Shown one piece after another: positions 1 to 11,246 of a stretch of 64,000 bases of DNA. Source of the DNA: Nymphaea colorata (Eukaryota > Streptophyta > Magnoliopsida > Nymphaeales > Nymphaeaceae); assembly GCF_008831285.2 (NCBI RefSeq), contig NC_045146.1, forward strand, positions 1,950,001 to 2,014,000. Reading direction: 5' to 3'. Within the stretch, counting starts at the first letter, position 1; each line of letters begins with the position of its first letter. The position numbers were made by a program, and so were the translations under genes. The notes under the pieces were generated by a model. That model made no database searches, was not told the DNA's origin, and saw nothing but the letters and a program-made list of their open reading frames with translations.

Positions 1-579
1 TCGGTCTTTGATGCTTAATTTGGATTAAGAAATTGCCAACAACTTGAGACTGACTTTTAAAATGTAAAAGATGTGGACAACTAGCATCAGCCTAACATGA
101 CCGGTTGATGACATGCTTAACTCGTTTATCTTAAGCATGTCATGTTCCTTTTAGCTCGTTTAACTCAACTAACTCGATTAAATCATTTAATTGCTAATTA
201 TTTTGTCATTATAATTCAATAATTCGTTGTATAATTCAAATTTGGCTTGTTTAAAGTTTCGAGCATAGATTTGAACTCAAACTCGACTCATGTATAAATG
301 AGTTGAGTTTTAACGAGCAAGTTCGAGCCGAGCTTGAGTTGGTTCGACTTGTTGTGCAGCCTTACCCAAAAATTTAGACAGACCAATATATCCCCGTAGG
401 CCGAAAACAGTGACACCATGTTACTATCTCATGATCCGACCCTAAAAAAGGGACAAATGCATGGAACACTTGTCATATTATTTTATGAATCTATCTCATT
501 TTCTAAGTCAAATTCATGGAGCAAGTACTGGTTGCTAAACAACCCTTAACGGTATCCCCAAAAAACATTGTATAAGGAC
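1..579. other. AT-rich intergenic DNA with one hairpin
   Basis: No coding region is supported. Positions 108-120 and 131-143 form a perfect 13-bp inverted repeat with a 10-nt spacer. Positions 240-360 hold degenerate sequence rich in GAGTTGAG and CTCGAC words, which looks like the worn end of an old transposon, but no terminal repeat or target duplication could be fixed. Confidence 0.5.
108..143. repeat. Perfect 13-bp inverted repeat with 10-nt loop
   Basis: The arms ATGACATGCTTAA (108-120) and TTAAGCATGTCAT (131-143) are exact reverse complements separated by ten bases. No ORF or T-tract follows, so this is not evidence of a terminator; a transposon remnant is the simplest reading. Confidence 0.7.
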
Positions 580-900
580 TAAGCTTACGCATCAGGTTCG
601 CCCGGCTCAGCCGGATAAGGAGTCGGGCTCGAGCCTGCCCGACATCCGAAACCTGGGCCTGCCCAATAAGGAGTCGGGTTAGAGCCTGCCCAACACCTAA
701 AAGCTGAGTCAGAACCAGCCCAACACTTAAAACTCGAATTCAAGCTCCGCTTAAAATATATATTTTAATATAAAAATATAATTAATTGTAATAAAATATT
801 ATAATTATATATAAAATTAATAAAATATATATTTAAAAAAATATCAAGCCCACCGAAGCTTATGGGGCCTGGGATCTTGAGATCAACAAACTTAGCCTAA
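580..900. mobile_element. Degenerate small hAT-like element, relative of 5934-6263
   Basis: The left end reads TAAGCTTACGCATCAGG, close to the TAAGCTTGGGCATCGG end of the element at 5934. Both have a GC-rich arm full of GCCCGAC and GAGTCGGG words, then an AT-rich core around ATTAATTGTAATAAA, then a GGGCC/GCCC-rich arm. The right end near 900 is too worn to place and no target duplication was found. Membership in the same family is inferred from shared arm and core. Confidence 0.45.
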
Positions 901-1424
901 CCGGCCTTGTTTTCTCTAATAAAAAATATTTGGTACCATCTCAATCTAACTCACGACATATATCCACATTGTAAGTTAGTAACTACAATGTTTATGCACT
1001 TCATGTGCATGGTAAACCCAAGGTTTTTAACTGTCATATAAATTTAAATTGGCGATGTTTCCAAGAGATATTTGGAAAGGCCTTTGGAATTTGGTGGCAG
1101 GACTGGCGGTTGTGAGAATATCCATCCACCTCTGGGCATTTAAACTGAGGATTCTCATAAATTATTAATGTTCTGACATCACATGCCTTCCAGTCTTAAA
1201 GAACCTGCAATTGGTTTAATGTTATACGATTAAAATATTCTACCGTTTGTTCCTTTCTTCATCTGCACACAGGAAAAATAACGTCACTGCTGATGCAAAT
1301 TATCGAACTTCTTTTGATATTCTTTGGGCTACTTTTGAATTTCCTACTCCTTTTTATTTTCAATTTTGTTGAAAAATTTTTGTATTGTGGGGTTCTTCCT
1401 GCCTGCATTGTGCAAGTACCAAGG

Positions 1425-2517
<1,093 letters not shown>

Positions 2518-2754
2518 TCAGACAACGGTACACAGAATGATCTCAGACGCCGCCGGGAATTCCTTGAAAGAAGAAGCGGCGATCTGGCAGCTAGCGACGG
2601 TGGTGGCGCGGGATTCAGATTGGTTGCTCGGGACGGCGTCGCTCTGCTCGGTGGCCGGCGGCTTGTAGTACATGCGAGCGGTCTGAGGGCAGTGGGAGTG
2701 AAACCTTGCGGCGATCCTCACTCCCATGTCCAACATCTCCACATACCTGGCCAT
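2518..2754 (-). CDS. Small conserved plant protein (78 aa), function unknown
   Basis: A single-exon ORF on the minus strand begins at an ATG at 2754 and ends at 2518. The N-terminal half ([18 protein letters not shown], then [12 protein letters not shown]) resembles a small plant protein family of about 80-100 residues that I recall without a named function. The middle is Ser/Thr-rich and variable, and the tail (SEIILCTVV) is hydrophobic, as I recall for the family. There is no signal peptide or obvious membrane span. A TATA box lies about 180 bp upstream of the ATG at 2934-2942 and the intervening leader holds CT/GA tracts, which together support a real transcription unit. Two overlapping plus-strand readings are shadows. 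Family recognition is from memory; the biochemical role is unknown. Confidence 0.75.
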   Translation of the reverse strand: MARYVEMLDMGVRIAARFHSHCPQTARMYYKPPATEQSDAVPSNQSESRATTVASCQIAASSFKEFPAASEIILCTVV

Positions 2755-2810
2755 CCTTCTCCTCTGTAATTTCCCTCTGCTTCTCGCCTCCGATTTTCCC
2801 CTTCTTTGGT

Positions 2811-2860
2811 CCCCTCTCTCTCTCTCTCTCTGTTCTAGAGAGAGAGAAGGAGAAAAGAGA
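2811..2860 (-). repeat. CT/GA tracts in the 5' leader of the small gene
   Basis: A CTCTCT run (about 2813-2831) is followed by GAGAGAGA (about 2838-2860). On the minus strand both fall between the predicted transcription start (about 2905) and the ATG at 2754, where GA/CT tracts are frequent in plant 5' leaders. The two tracts could pair with each other in the RNA. Confidence 0.6.
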
Positions 2861-2933
2861 GAAAGAGATTCAGGAGACGTCCCAAACAGACAATCTCATG
2901 GAAAGGCAAGTGATACAAAGGAAGGGCCGCTTC

Positions 2934-2942
2934 GTATTTATA
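2934..2942 (-). promoter_or_regulatory. TATA box for the 78-aa gene
   Basis: Read on the minus strand this is TATAAATAC within CACTATAAATACG, a strong plant TATA box. Transcription would be expected to begin about 30 bp downstream, near 2905, giving a leader of about 150 nt. Placement is inferred from sequence only. Confidence 0.65.
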
Positions 2943-4598
2943 GTGGATGAGCGCTTCTGCCTCTCTCTCTCTACCAGAGTCACTTTCCCGTTTTTACTCT
3001 CTCTCCCTCCCTCCCTGATTTTGGCTTGCTGTCCTTTCCAACAATGGCGCGGCCACGCTCTAACTCGCCTTTATTTTATTGGAAAATTTTCGTAAGGCCC
3101 ATTAACTTATTCATAATTATAGAAAAGCTCCTAGTTAACTTTGAATTTCTCTACTCGTGCTACCATAATTTGGTCATTTATAAAAAAAAAAAAGAACTGG
3201 AATCGAAGCACTCATTAACGGGTAAGCAAGAGATAATCCTCATATCACGTTAAATAGATATCTATTCTATGCATCTTTTTCAAACAAAATATCAAACAAC
3301 GCTAGAGGATCACATATTATAAATTTATAAGCAATTAAAATCCCAAGATCTCGTATCACGATTCAAGGTAATCAAACGGGGTCCAGATTGTACAACTTGC
3401 TATTAAGTAACGATACTTTAAAGGGGTTTTGTTTTGCCACTACTCTAAGTTGGAATAATTCTAGGTTTCTCCTTGAACTAATTGCAACAAAAGTTATGAT
3501 CTTAAGTATGATTTTTTTTTTCTTTTTAAGGAATAGACAAGTAAAAAAAGTAGATTGAAATTGCCGAGCAGGTTATTTGTTATGGGAACAACATGAGAAA
3601 AACTTTAATGGGGAAAACTTCCGTCCAAATAATTTTTCTAGCTCCACCACTGAATGGATGTGATCCTGGTGACAAAGACGTCAGTGTCTTTTTCCTCCGG
3701 CCTAGCGCAACCGTCCTTGACAAGACGTAAATGTCCGGAATAAGTATCCATTAAACGGTCCAAGCAGCTTCACATGAGGACTTCCAGTTGAAGAGGGTAC
3801 GTAGAAGGAGATGCTAGTGAAAAAGTACTGGAGCTAAACCAAAAAATCCAAAAGTAGTAAGCTCTTAAATTGAAATTTATGTATTTTAATATAGCTGCCT
3901 TGTTGCTACGTCAAGTCAGTTTGGAAGTATATCAATGGGCAACTTACTAATTGAGTTGGTATGAGTGGAGTGCCATAATGAACCATCCCCCACATATGTG
4001 GTGGACCTACCTCTGAGGGCCGAGCTAGAAAATTTTAGTAAAAAAAAGCACTAAGTATAAAATTTTAAATTTTTAAGGAGCATCAATAATTAAAGAAATT
4101 TATGACGATGTACTAATATGAAAAGAGTCTTTTTTTTTTTGTCTATATGGGTAATTGCGTACGCATGCCTCGGCTCGTGCATGGATCCATACTGTTGGTC
4201 AATGATGATGAAAATGAAGTAGCGCGCATGCATGCAAATAATAATAAAGTATGTTTTTTTGTGATAAACGAGTGCTCAAATGAGATTTATCCATCTCCAT
4301 TTATGTTGTGACATGTATAAATATTGTTAATTTAATTATCAAGTAAGCAACTTTTTTGTTATATTAACTAGTGTCCATAATCTCGAAGATAATTACCTCG
4401 TTACAGTGATATGATATGTAAATAAGGAATTTTTATTGGACTGCATGCGCAATTGCCCACATGTAGCTCCTGACTACATGGTGGCAAAATTCTCAAGTTG
4501 AAGGAAGTAACTAACTTCATATGTCCTTAAGCTGCTTCTCATTCCATAGTTTAGAAAGTCTACTTGTTTGATGGAATTGTGATTGGTTTGGGTACAAC
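2943..4598. other. Intergenic region with fragments of hAT-like termini
   Basis: No gene is supported. Near 3640-3655 the words CTAGCTCCACCACTG resemble the right end of the hAT element at 19620-19813, and near 4020 GGCCGAGCTAGAAAATTTT resembles a left end. They are too far apart and too degraded to define an element. Confidence 0.4.
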
Positions 4599-5028
4599 TA
4601 AGGATGTCAATAAATCCAATTCAGATCCAATATCCGACTGAACTGCATAAAGAAAATACCATATGGGAACAAACCTTCACTTCTGATTAAAAATTTGGAT
4701 ATAAAAAATGATATATGAACGGATTCACGTTCATATTAAGGTATATAGTAACCGAGTTCAGATTCTGATCAGATATAATTCTAAATAAACATCATACACT
4801 CAATGTCTATAATATGGTTTAGATTCAGCTTAAAAACCAGATCCAGATTTAGATATGAATCTAAATATCAGATTCAGAATATGAATTCGGATTTTGGATT
4901 CAAATATAGTATTAGATTTTTCATCAACTGAATCAAAATATGAATTTGAATCTGAATATACAAATATCCAAAAAAACGGATATGGTAAAATATATATTTG
5001 TTTCAAATCCGATCCTTTAACCTCCCTA
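4599..5028. mobile_element. Small non-autonomous hAT-type element (430 bp)
   Basis: The left terminus TAAGGATGTCAATAAATCC is mirrored on the right by an imperfect inverted copy (reverse complement TAGGGAGGTTAAAGGATC). Flanking 8-mers GGTACAAC (4591-4598) and GATACAAC (5029-5036) match at 7 of 8 positions, the target-duplication length of hAT transposons. The interior is AT-rich with repeated ATCCGATTC/GATTCAGAT words and no transposase. Similar words at 5041-5160 and 9545-9765 may be further worn copies. Confidence 0.7.
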
Positions 5029-5036
5029 GATACAAC

Positions 5037-5925
5037 TCAACCTAATGTTCCAAATTAAATCAAGATCCAATTTAAAGGTAAAATTCAACAAAAATTGCAT
5101 CTAACCAGAAATAATCAGAATCGGATTTTGATTTAAGGTTTCTCTACCTATCCGGATCCAACTACAATCTTGTAAAAACTGGAGATGGGGTTTATGCTTT
5201 CGTGTATTTAAGCTTGAATATGAGTCGAAGTCCCATTAAGAAATACCTGGTTGGTTGGATATGATAAACTGTGGATCTGGATCCAAATCGATTGATGTTT
5301 GGGAACCACTTTTAGTTGAGTGTTTAATTAGTTGTCAGCTTACATAAGTTAGACGCATAATTAATGTTTTGAATATTTCAAGATATTGGGCATTCTTACC
5401 TCAATTTGCATAAATGTGCAACCCAACTTTGAGGGGAAAAAAATCTCCATTACCTTTCACTTGCCCACCTGAAAAATCTCTCATTAGCATGCAAAGAAGT
5501 TCCCATAACAAGCCAACCTAAAATTTTGATATTTAAAACCATTCGAATGATATTCAAATATTTTATGACAGCATAAATGTAATAAAGTGCCAGTGTCTTT
5601 GGCTTTTGTTTTTGAACGATGAGGAACCCATTGCCTTTGAACCAGGTGAATCTGTTATGAATAATCCAAAAATTAGTAAACAATCCACTTTAAATAAAAT
5701 AAAATAATAAAAAACAAAAAAAGTGAAATGTATTAAAAAAACATTGAAATCTTGACTCATGGCACTCTTGCAGTGGCTATGGAATCAGAAATCGGCCTAA
5801 ATAAGATTTAGATCCATTGCTATAATCTATCAATGATATATAATAGCAACAAAGTGACACATGCATGTTCTTTTGTTCTTTGGAGTAATAAAAGTCTGTT
5901 TATTAGTTTGATTCTTATAAGCGCT
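5037..5925. other. Intergenic region, no gene seen
   Basis: AT-rich sequence. Positions 5041-5160 repeat the GGATCCAA/GATTCGGATT vocabulary of the element at 4599-5028 and may be a fragment of a second copy. The 60-77-residue reading frames on the minus strand (5450-5760) have no recognisable motif. Confidence 0.4.
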
Positions 5926-5933
5926 ATTATTCT

Positions 5934-6263
5934 TAAGCTTGGGCATCGGACCTGCCCGGCCGGGCTTGATAACGAGTCTGGCTTAGGTCGGCCCGACATC
6001 CAAAAATCTGGTTCACGCCCGGTCCGACTCGAAAAACTTGAGCCCGAGCCCGTCTGATTAAATTTTAAAATATTTTTTTAAATATAAAATAATATATAAA
6101 TACAATTAATTGTAATAAAGTATTATAAATATATATAAATTAAAAAAAATTATAGAGCCCAAATCGGGGTTTTGTAGGGCTGGCCCAAGTCCCTTTTTCC
6201 CAGTCTTGCGCTCGAGTCAAGCTGGGTACTGGGTACCCAACAGCGACCCGATGCCCACCCTTA
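5934..6263. mobile_element. Small non-autonomous hAT-type element (330 bp), GGGCATCGG termini
   Basis: The left end TAAGCTTGGGCATCGG and the right end (reverse complement TAAGGGTGGGCATCGG) form an imperfect terminal inverted repeat. The flanks ATTATTCT (5926-5933) and ATTACTCT (6264-6271) are an 8-bp duplication with one transition. GC-rich arms bracket an AT-rich core. No coding capacity is present. A related, more worn copy lies at 580-900. Confidence 0.75.
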
Positions 6264-6271
6264 ATTACTCT

Positions 6272-8520
6272 AACTGCAAAACATGACAGACATCACTTTA
6301 AATTGAATGAAGTAACTATGATTTCATTGAATCCCAATGTAATTCCCCTAAAACCAACAAAAAAAAAAAAAGGAAAATTTGGCCTCTCATTGGAATGGTT
6401 GTGTTCTGCTCACCCGGAAACTGACACATGCATGCACAGGCCTGACCTGTTAAATAATTTATGTGCCGTGCAACAACCATATGCATAATAAACTTGATCC
6501 ATGTTCTCGGGTGGGTTCAGTGAATGCTGCTGCTTGTTTCAATCATTCATTTTTCATTGCCTGCACCGCATAACAAGGGGAGCCTGTCAATCCATGAGCC
6601 CACCTGACCCAGAAGTAGCTCATCAACATCGACAACGACTCGAGTCTCGATGCCGTCCTAACCAAGTCTGCTCGAGTTTATAATGACTGGTTCACGACCC
6701 CAGCGAAATCAAAGTTTGGATCACAGTAAGGATGTCGGCGGTTCTCCATTGAATGCATGCGCCTGCCTCATCAATGGCTGAATTTGGTTTCAGTTTCCGA
6801 ATCTAACCCGTTTATAAATCAAACTGGAATGCAGATCCAACTGAACAAGACCAATATGGCCAAAACAAGAGTAACGCGTTTTTTATGAATTAAAATTAAC
6901 TTAATGTATTTAAGTTAATTTAAAATGTAAAAGGAATATAATTTGTAAGGTTGGGCTGATTAAGCACTCTGTGCATTGATTTTCTTCATTTCAGCCTGAC
7001 TAGCTACGCTTTAGCAATTATAATCGCTTTCTTACAAATAATTGAAAGCACATTGGGAGAGACAATCCTTATAAGCCTTTTGAAAAAAATGTTAAATGAT
7101 CAGTAGAGATTGAGCTAACATTTAAACCAGAGAAACAAATTCACTCGAGCTTCAGCTACATAAACTCCACTCATCTAAGCTAAATATTTTATAATTTCAG
7201 AGTAATAATTAATCCGTTGCGAGAAGGAGACGGGTGCTAATTTGGCGTGGTAAATAATTAGTTCTTACATATTTTACCTGTTCTTCACGTGATCGTCCTG
7301 TCGTGGTCATCCTTTTTGCTAGATTCCTCCGTTTCAGCAAAAATGACTGGTTGATTTTACAGATCATGGACGAAGAATTCACGTGGTTTAATCTTGAAGC
7401 CATGATAGGTCTGCTTCTTCGCTGCAGCAAAAAATGGCAACGACTAGCAAGCTGAAAGCTCATTTGTTTCAATCTGCTGAGGCACGGAAGCTTGTTATTA
7501 TATGGCAGGTGGAGGAACCACTTGGCTCTCGTGGACATGGATTCTTCCAGATCTAGGAAAGACAGTGATCGAACAACAGGCGACGGTTGCCCGTGATGGT
7601 AATTCCTCTTGGCGATGCTTCCACGCTGATCAAGCTCACAAAGAGGAGGAGAGTAGCTTAGAGATCACAGAATAACTCAACGATCAAAGACAAGGGTGAA
7701 ATGCATCACCAGATTTTCAGGAAGGCCCAACACTGTGCTGGAATTGGGGAAGCGATGATCTGGTTTTCCGCCGGTGGCCTTCGGTAGGCTCAATGCGCGT
7801 CCGGGGATGGATCTTCCTTCAATTAATCACGGATTCCACCACAGTTTGTGTTTAAATCGCTCAGACCGCGTCGTCAACACGTTGATAGTCGATCAGCGCC
7901 TCTCCCGTTGGTGGAATTGGAATAACCTAGGTTCGATCAGAAATGGGAATGAGCGGATGCTGCCGCTCTGGCGGGGTTTCCGACTTCCGTTGAGCTCATC
8001 CGATGGTGGAGCCTCCTCGAATCAGGCAAACAACCTAGTACATCAACTACAATTTGCTCAGATGAACAGACTAGAGTCAATTAAAATTGTGAAAACGAGT
8101 CACCAGAGAGCATTCGTGCCCAATTCCGACTAGAAATGGGAGAGCGATGACCGTGTTTTCCGCCGCCGGCCTCCGGCTGACCTGACGCACGCCCGGCGAT
8201 GGTTCTTCGTTTGATTTCAGCTGGTTATTAACACCAAATCACCGGGAAATGCCCAGACGAAAGTAGCAGAGGTTGCGGAATTAGAAAATCGCCCAACGGT
8301 TCATGCTCGGCCTCGGTTTCCGGGCGAGCAAGAGCCAAGAGGAGTATTTTTCATTGAGTTTGATCGACCTTCATCAAGATGATAACTATTTTCACGTCTC
8401 TTGCAGTGTCCCATCAACTTGTTAATCACATTTTGTTTCGTGTTTTAACAGTCAATTCCATGTTCTATTAGTTTAAATACGGCATTGGAGAAACTTATGT
8501 AACATTTCGAATTCCTACGG
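6272..8520. other. Intergenic region with internal repeats, no supported gene
   Basis: Reading frames of 109 aa (7538-7209, minus) and 119 aa (7774-8133, plus) exist but match nothing I recognise. The segment 7745-8225 contains two similar stretches described separately. GC content is higher at 7380-8350 than in the flanks, so a decayed gene or transposon leader cannot be ruled out. Confidence 0.35.
7745..8225. repeat. Imperfect direct repeat of about 85 bp, 390 bp apart
   Basis: Positions about 7745-7830 and 8138-8222 share the order GCGATGA, then TTTTCCGCCG, then GGCCT, then a GCG(C/A)GCCCGG-like word, GATGG, and TTC. A weaker relative lies near 7945-8030. This is a local duplication of unknown origin. 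Confidence 0.45.
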
Positions 8521-8588
8521 TTAAAAACCTTGTGTTCTCATTCATAGTTATTGATTAAAAACCTTGTGTTCTTATTCATAGTTATTGA
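8521..8588. repeat. Tandem duplication, 34-bp unit, two copies
   Basis: The unit beginning TTAAAAACCTTGTGTTCTCA at 8521 is repeated from 8555 with a single C/T difference. It lies in non-coding DNA. Confidence 0.85.
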
Positions 8589-8807
8589 TGCTTTTATCAC
8601 ATTAACAACTAATGAGTGATATAGAAGATACGCTATAGTGGTGAAGCTAGAAATTTTTGCCTGCTAGAAATTTTTGTTAAATTTCAATCTTTATGAGACA
8701 TTCATATGTAAAAAATTAACAATTAATGAAGTTTAAAATTCAATTTCCCGCACCCGATACAACGTATGATGTACTATAGTTCCTATTGCCGCTCATTGTG
8801 TTAAGAT

Positions 8808-8990
8808 GGTTGCCCTGAGGGGCATAGCATGGCTAGGAAGCCTGAGTGTCGCATTGACAACTCTTTTTTTAGTTTTATTCCTGTGGATGCAACTCATGTA
8901 GGGGTCATCACGAGCTCGACTCAGCATAATTTTTGCTTTGCTCGAGCTTCTTAGGGTCAACATGTACTGGTCTACGAACAATGTTTCATG
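8808..8990. mobile_element. Possible tRNA-derived SINE head, degraded
   Basis: The words GGGGCATAGCATGGCTAGG, AGCCTGAGTG and a later TTTTATTCCTG parallel GGGACATAGCATAGTTGG, AGCTTGAGTA and TTTGATTCCCG of the SINE-like copy at 25452. The A-box-like word is TAGCATGGCTAGG. Homology is by eye over roughly 60-70 bp; the rest is not alignable. Confidence 0.35.
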
Positions 8991-9002
8991 AATGTACTCC
9001 AA

Positions 9003-10900
9003 TTGTTACGACAGATATGGAGAACAGTAACTTAATGTTTCTAATACCAAACACCCACTTAAGGTTGTCATAAATGCGGATGTTCTTAGCACAATATCCA
9101 TTTGGGTATGGATAGACATTTATGATTTATCACGTTTTTCATCATATATCTTGGTCTACAAACTTGCGCAATTTTTAGTGTATTTTTGGTTAATTTGGGC
9201 CTCCGATTTGAGAACACAAGCTTTTAAGTACTTGCAGAAACTGTTATGCAGTATGCAATTGAAGTTCGACTTTTATGGGCAACAACACATGCAATAAGCC
9301 AAATAGAGGGCCATTTTTGCATACTTATGTGAAAGATGTATAAAATAATGTGGTTGAAAAATGTTAAGCTGCCATCCCATATGTATGTTAAAGTTCAAAT
9401 TCCTAATTTATATTTGTTTTTTTCTGGACTAAGCACATTAATATCCTTTCATATGACTGCCATAAAACATTTAGGATAAGTATTAAACAATTCAGCAGAT
9501 CCATTGTAGGATCGTTTTTTGAATGTCGTTAGGGTCTCGAACAGGGATTTCCATAAATCCGAGTTGGATTTGATATCAACTGAACTGTGTTGGAAAAGAA
9601 CAAACATGAAAAAAAAAATTTATCATTCGATTAAAAAATAAGATCAGATCTAAGTTTAAGAAATGTCATTCAATCAGTTTAAATAAATAATCAATTGAAT
9701 TTAGATTTAGATTTGTATCAGTTTAAATTAATACCTTAGATCCGATATCTATACATCTTGGAAGTTGGTTCTTTTAACATATTATAGTGTGGTTTTGATT
9801 TAGTTTAAAGGTGGAATTCCAATCCAAATCCAATGCATTTAACTAAGAGCTGAGCCAAGAGGTGGAGATACATTTGCTCTATTTCCTTTTCAAATTTGCA
9901 AGCATTTGCCTAAAAAAAGGTAAGAAAGAAATAATAACTTTGTCTGAAGTATTCATTATGCGTGCATGAAAATTGTGAGAATTGATTGTAAAATCGTTTG
10001 AACAAGTTAGGCACTTGATTAAGTTGTTCAAAATCTTTCTTTATCATGTTTACTTAGGAGAGGTCTTTTTTAGCCTAAAACCCTAAAGCTAGGTCTTTAA
10101 GCATTCAAGGTTTGGCTTGTGAAAGTATAGTATATCAATTAACTCAGATATTGTAAATACCATTGTAACAACTCAATTTACACTAATGGATCTTAAAATG
10201 CTCTTTAGCAGTTTCGGTTTCAGTTGAAAAAAAAATGTTAAAAACTAAAAGCAACCAATCACTTTAACAATCATCTTTATAAGTTGTTGAAGATCTTTCA
10301 TAATCTTTAATATGAAACTAAACTTTTAGGGTTTTACAATGAAACCAAAACTGCTATGAGGCAGGTTAGGGTACGTCGAATCAAAGGTCCAAGTCTGTTA
10401 TAGGTCAGGTCGTTGTGGTATCAAAACACAGTTTAATACACAAATCTAGGGTCTTCGCCGTGTGTGCCGTAAAGGGAGATGGATTGTAAAACTTCAAAAA
10501 TTTAATTTGGTGTTAAAAATTGTGATAGATGTTCAAAAACCTATAAAAAAGATTGGTTGTCATGTTTTATAATCTTTTTCAGGTTAGAACCAAACCTAGT
10601 AAAAGGTAAATTGGAATATATCGAATCAAGGTCTCGAACTCGTTGATCAAATTTTAAATTTGCAGCAGAAATAAAACGTGTGACAAGGACAACGTGATTC
10701 GAACATCAAACCTTGCACAGTGGCACTATTCCACGTGAAGGGTTGTTCAAGCTTATCTCCCACGTGCGTACGAACAAGTGCTGAATTGGTGGAATGGAGG
10801 GAAATACGAATCAAAGCGTCAATGGCGGGGAAGCAACGTGAAGAAGCCCCAAATTCAAACTAAATTTATAGGCCTTCCTTCTTCCAAAAGGTGGAGGTGA
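9003..10900. other. Intergenic region, no gene seen
   Basis: AT-rich with no conserved reading frame. Positions 9545-9765 use the same vocabulary as the hAT-type element at 4599 (CAGGGATTTCCATAAATCCG at the left), but the ends and target duplication could not be matched. Confidence 0.4.
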
Positions 10901-11040
10901 CACCAATTCGGAAACTCCGCAGTCTGCCTCCTCTTGTTTCTGACTTCTGAGAGAGAGACAGAGAGGCGCACCCTTCCTGTATTCATCACCGTATCATCTT
11001 TCCTCTTCCTCTCCTTTACCTAATTCTTTAAACACCCCGC

Positions 11041-11083
11041 ATCTCTCTCTCTCTCTCTGTGTGTGTGTTTTTGTGTGTTTGTA
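11041..11083 (+). repeat. (CT)n(GT)n tract in the KANL2-like 5' leader
   Basis: A CT run passes into GTGTGTGT-TTTTGTGTGTTTG. It lies about 165-205 bp upstream of the start codon of the KANL2-like gene, in the position of its 5' leader or core promoter. Confidence 0.7.
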
Positions 11084-11091
11084 GATTCGCG

Positions 11092-11145
11092 ATGAGAGAG
11101 ATTGGATTGGCTGGCAAGCAAAAGTTCCCAAGAGAGAGCCCGTAA
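11092..11145 (+). promoter_or_regulatory. Upstream ORF of 17 codons before the KANL2-like gene
   Basis: An ATG at 11092 opens a 17-codon frame (MREIGLAGKQKFPRESP) closed by TAA at 11143-11145, 101 nt before the main ATG. If the transcript starts upstream of 11092 this frame could reduce translation of the main protein. The transcription start is unknown. Confidence 0.4.
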
Positions 11146-11246
11146 ATCCTTCTTCAAGGCCACTAAACCCCAACAATTCCTCAGTCGATCCGGAGCGCCT
11201 TCTGGAGGCGGATTCACCCGAGTCGAAGGTCCGCCCACCTGCGGTA

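Noticed and set aside
7209-8133. Frames of 109 aa (minus) and 119 aa (plus) as possible genes
   Set aside because: No recognisable domain, no splice or promoter support, and the second overlaps an imperfect direct repeat.
8640-8720. Further hAT-like element starting GTGGTGAAGCTAGAAATTTTT
   Set aside because: A left end only; no right end or target duplication found.
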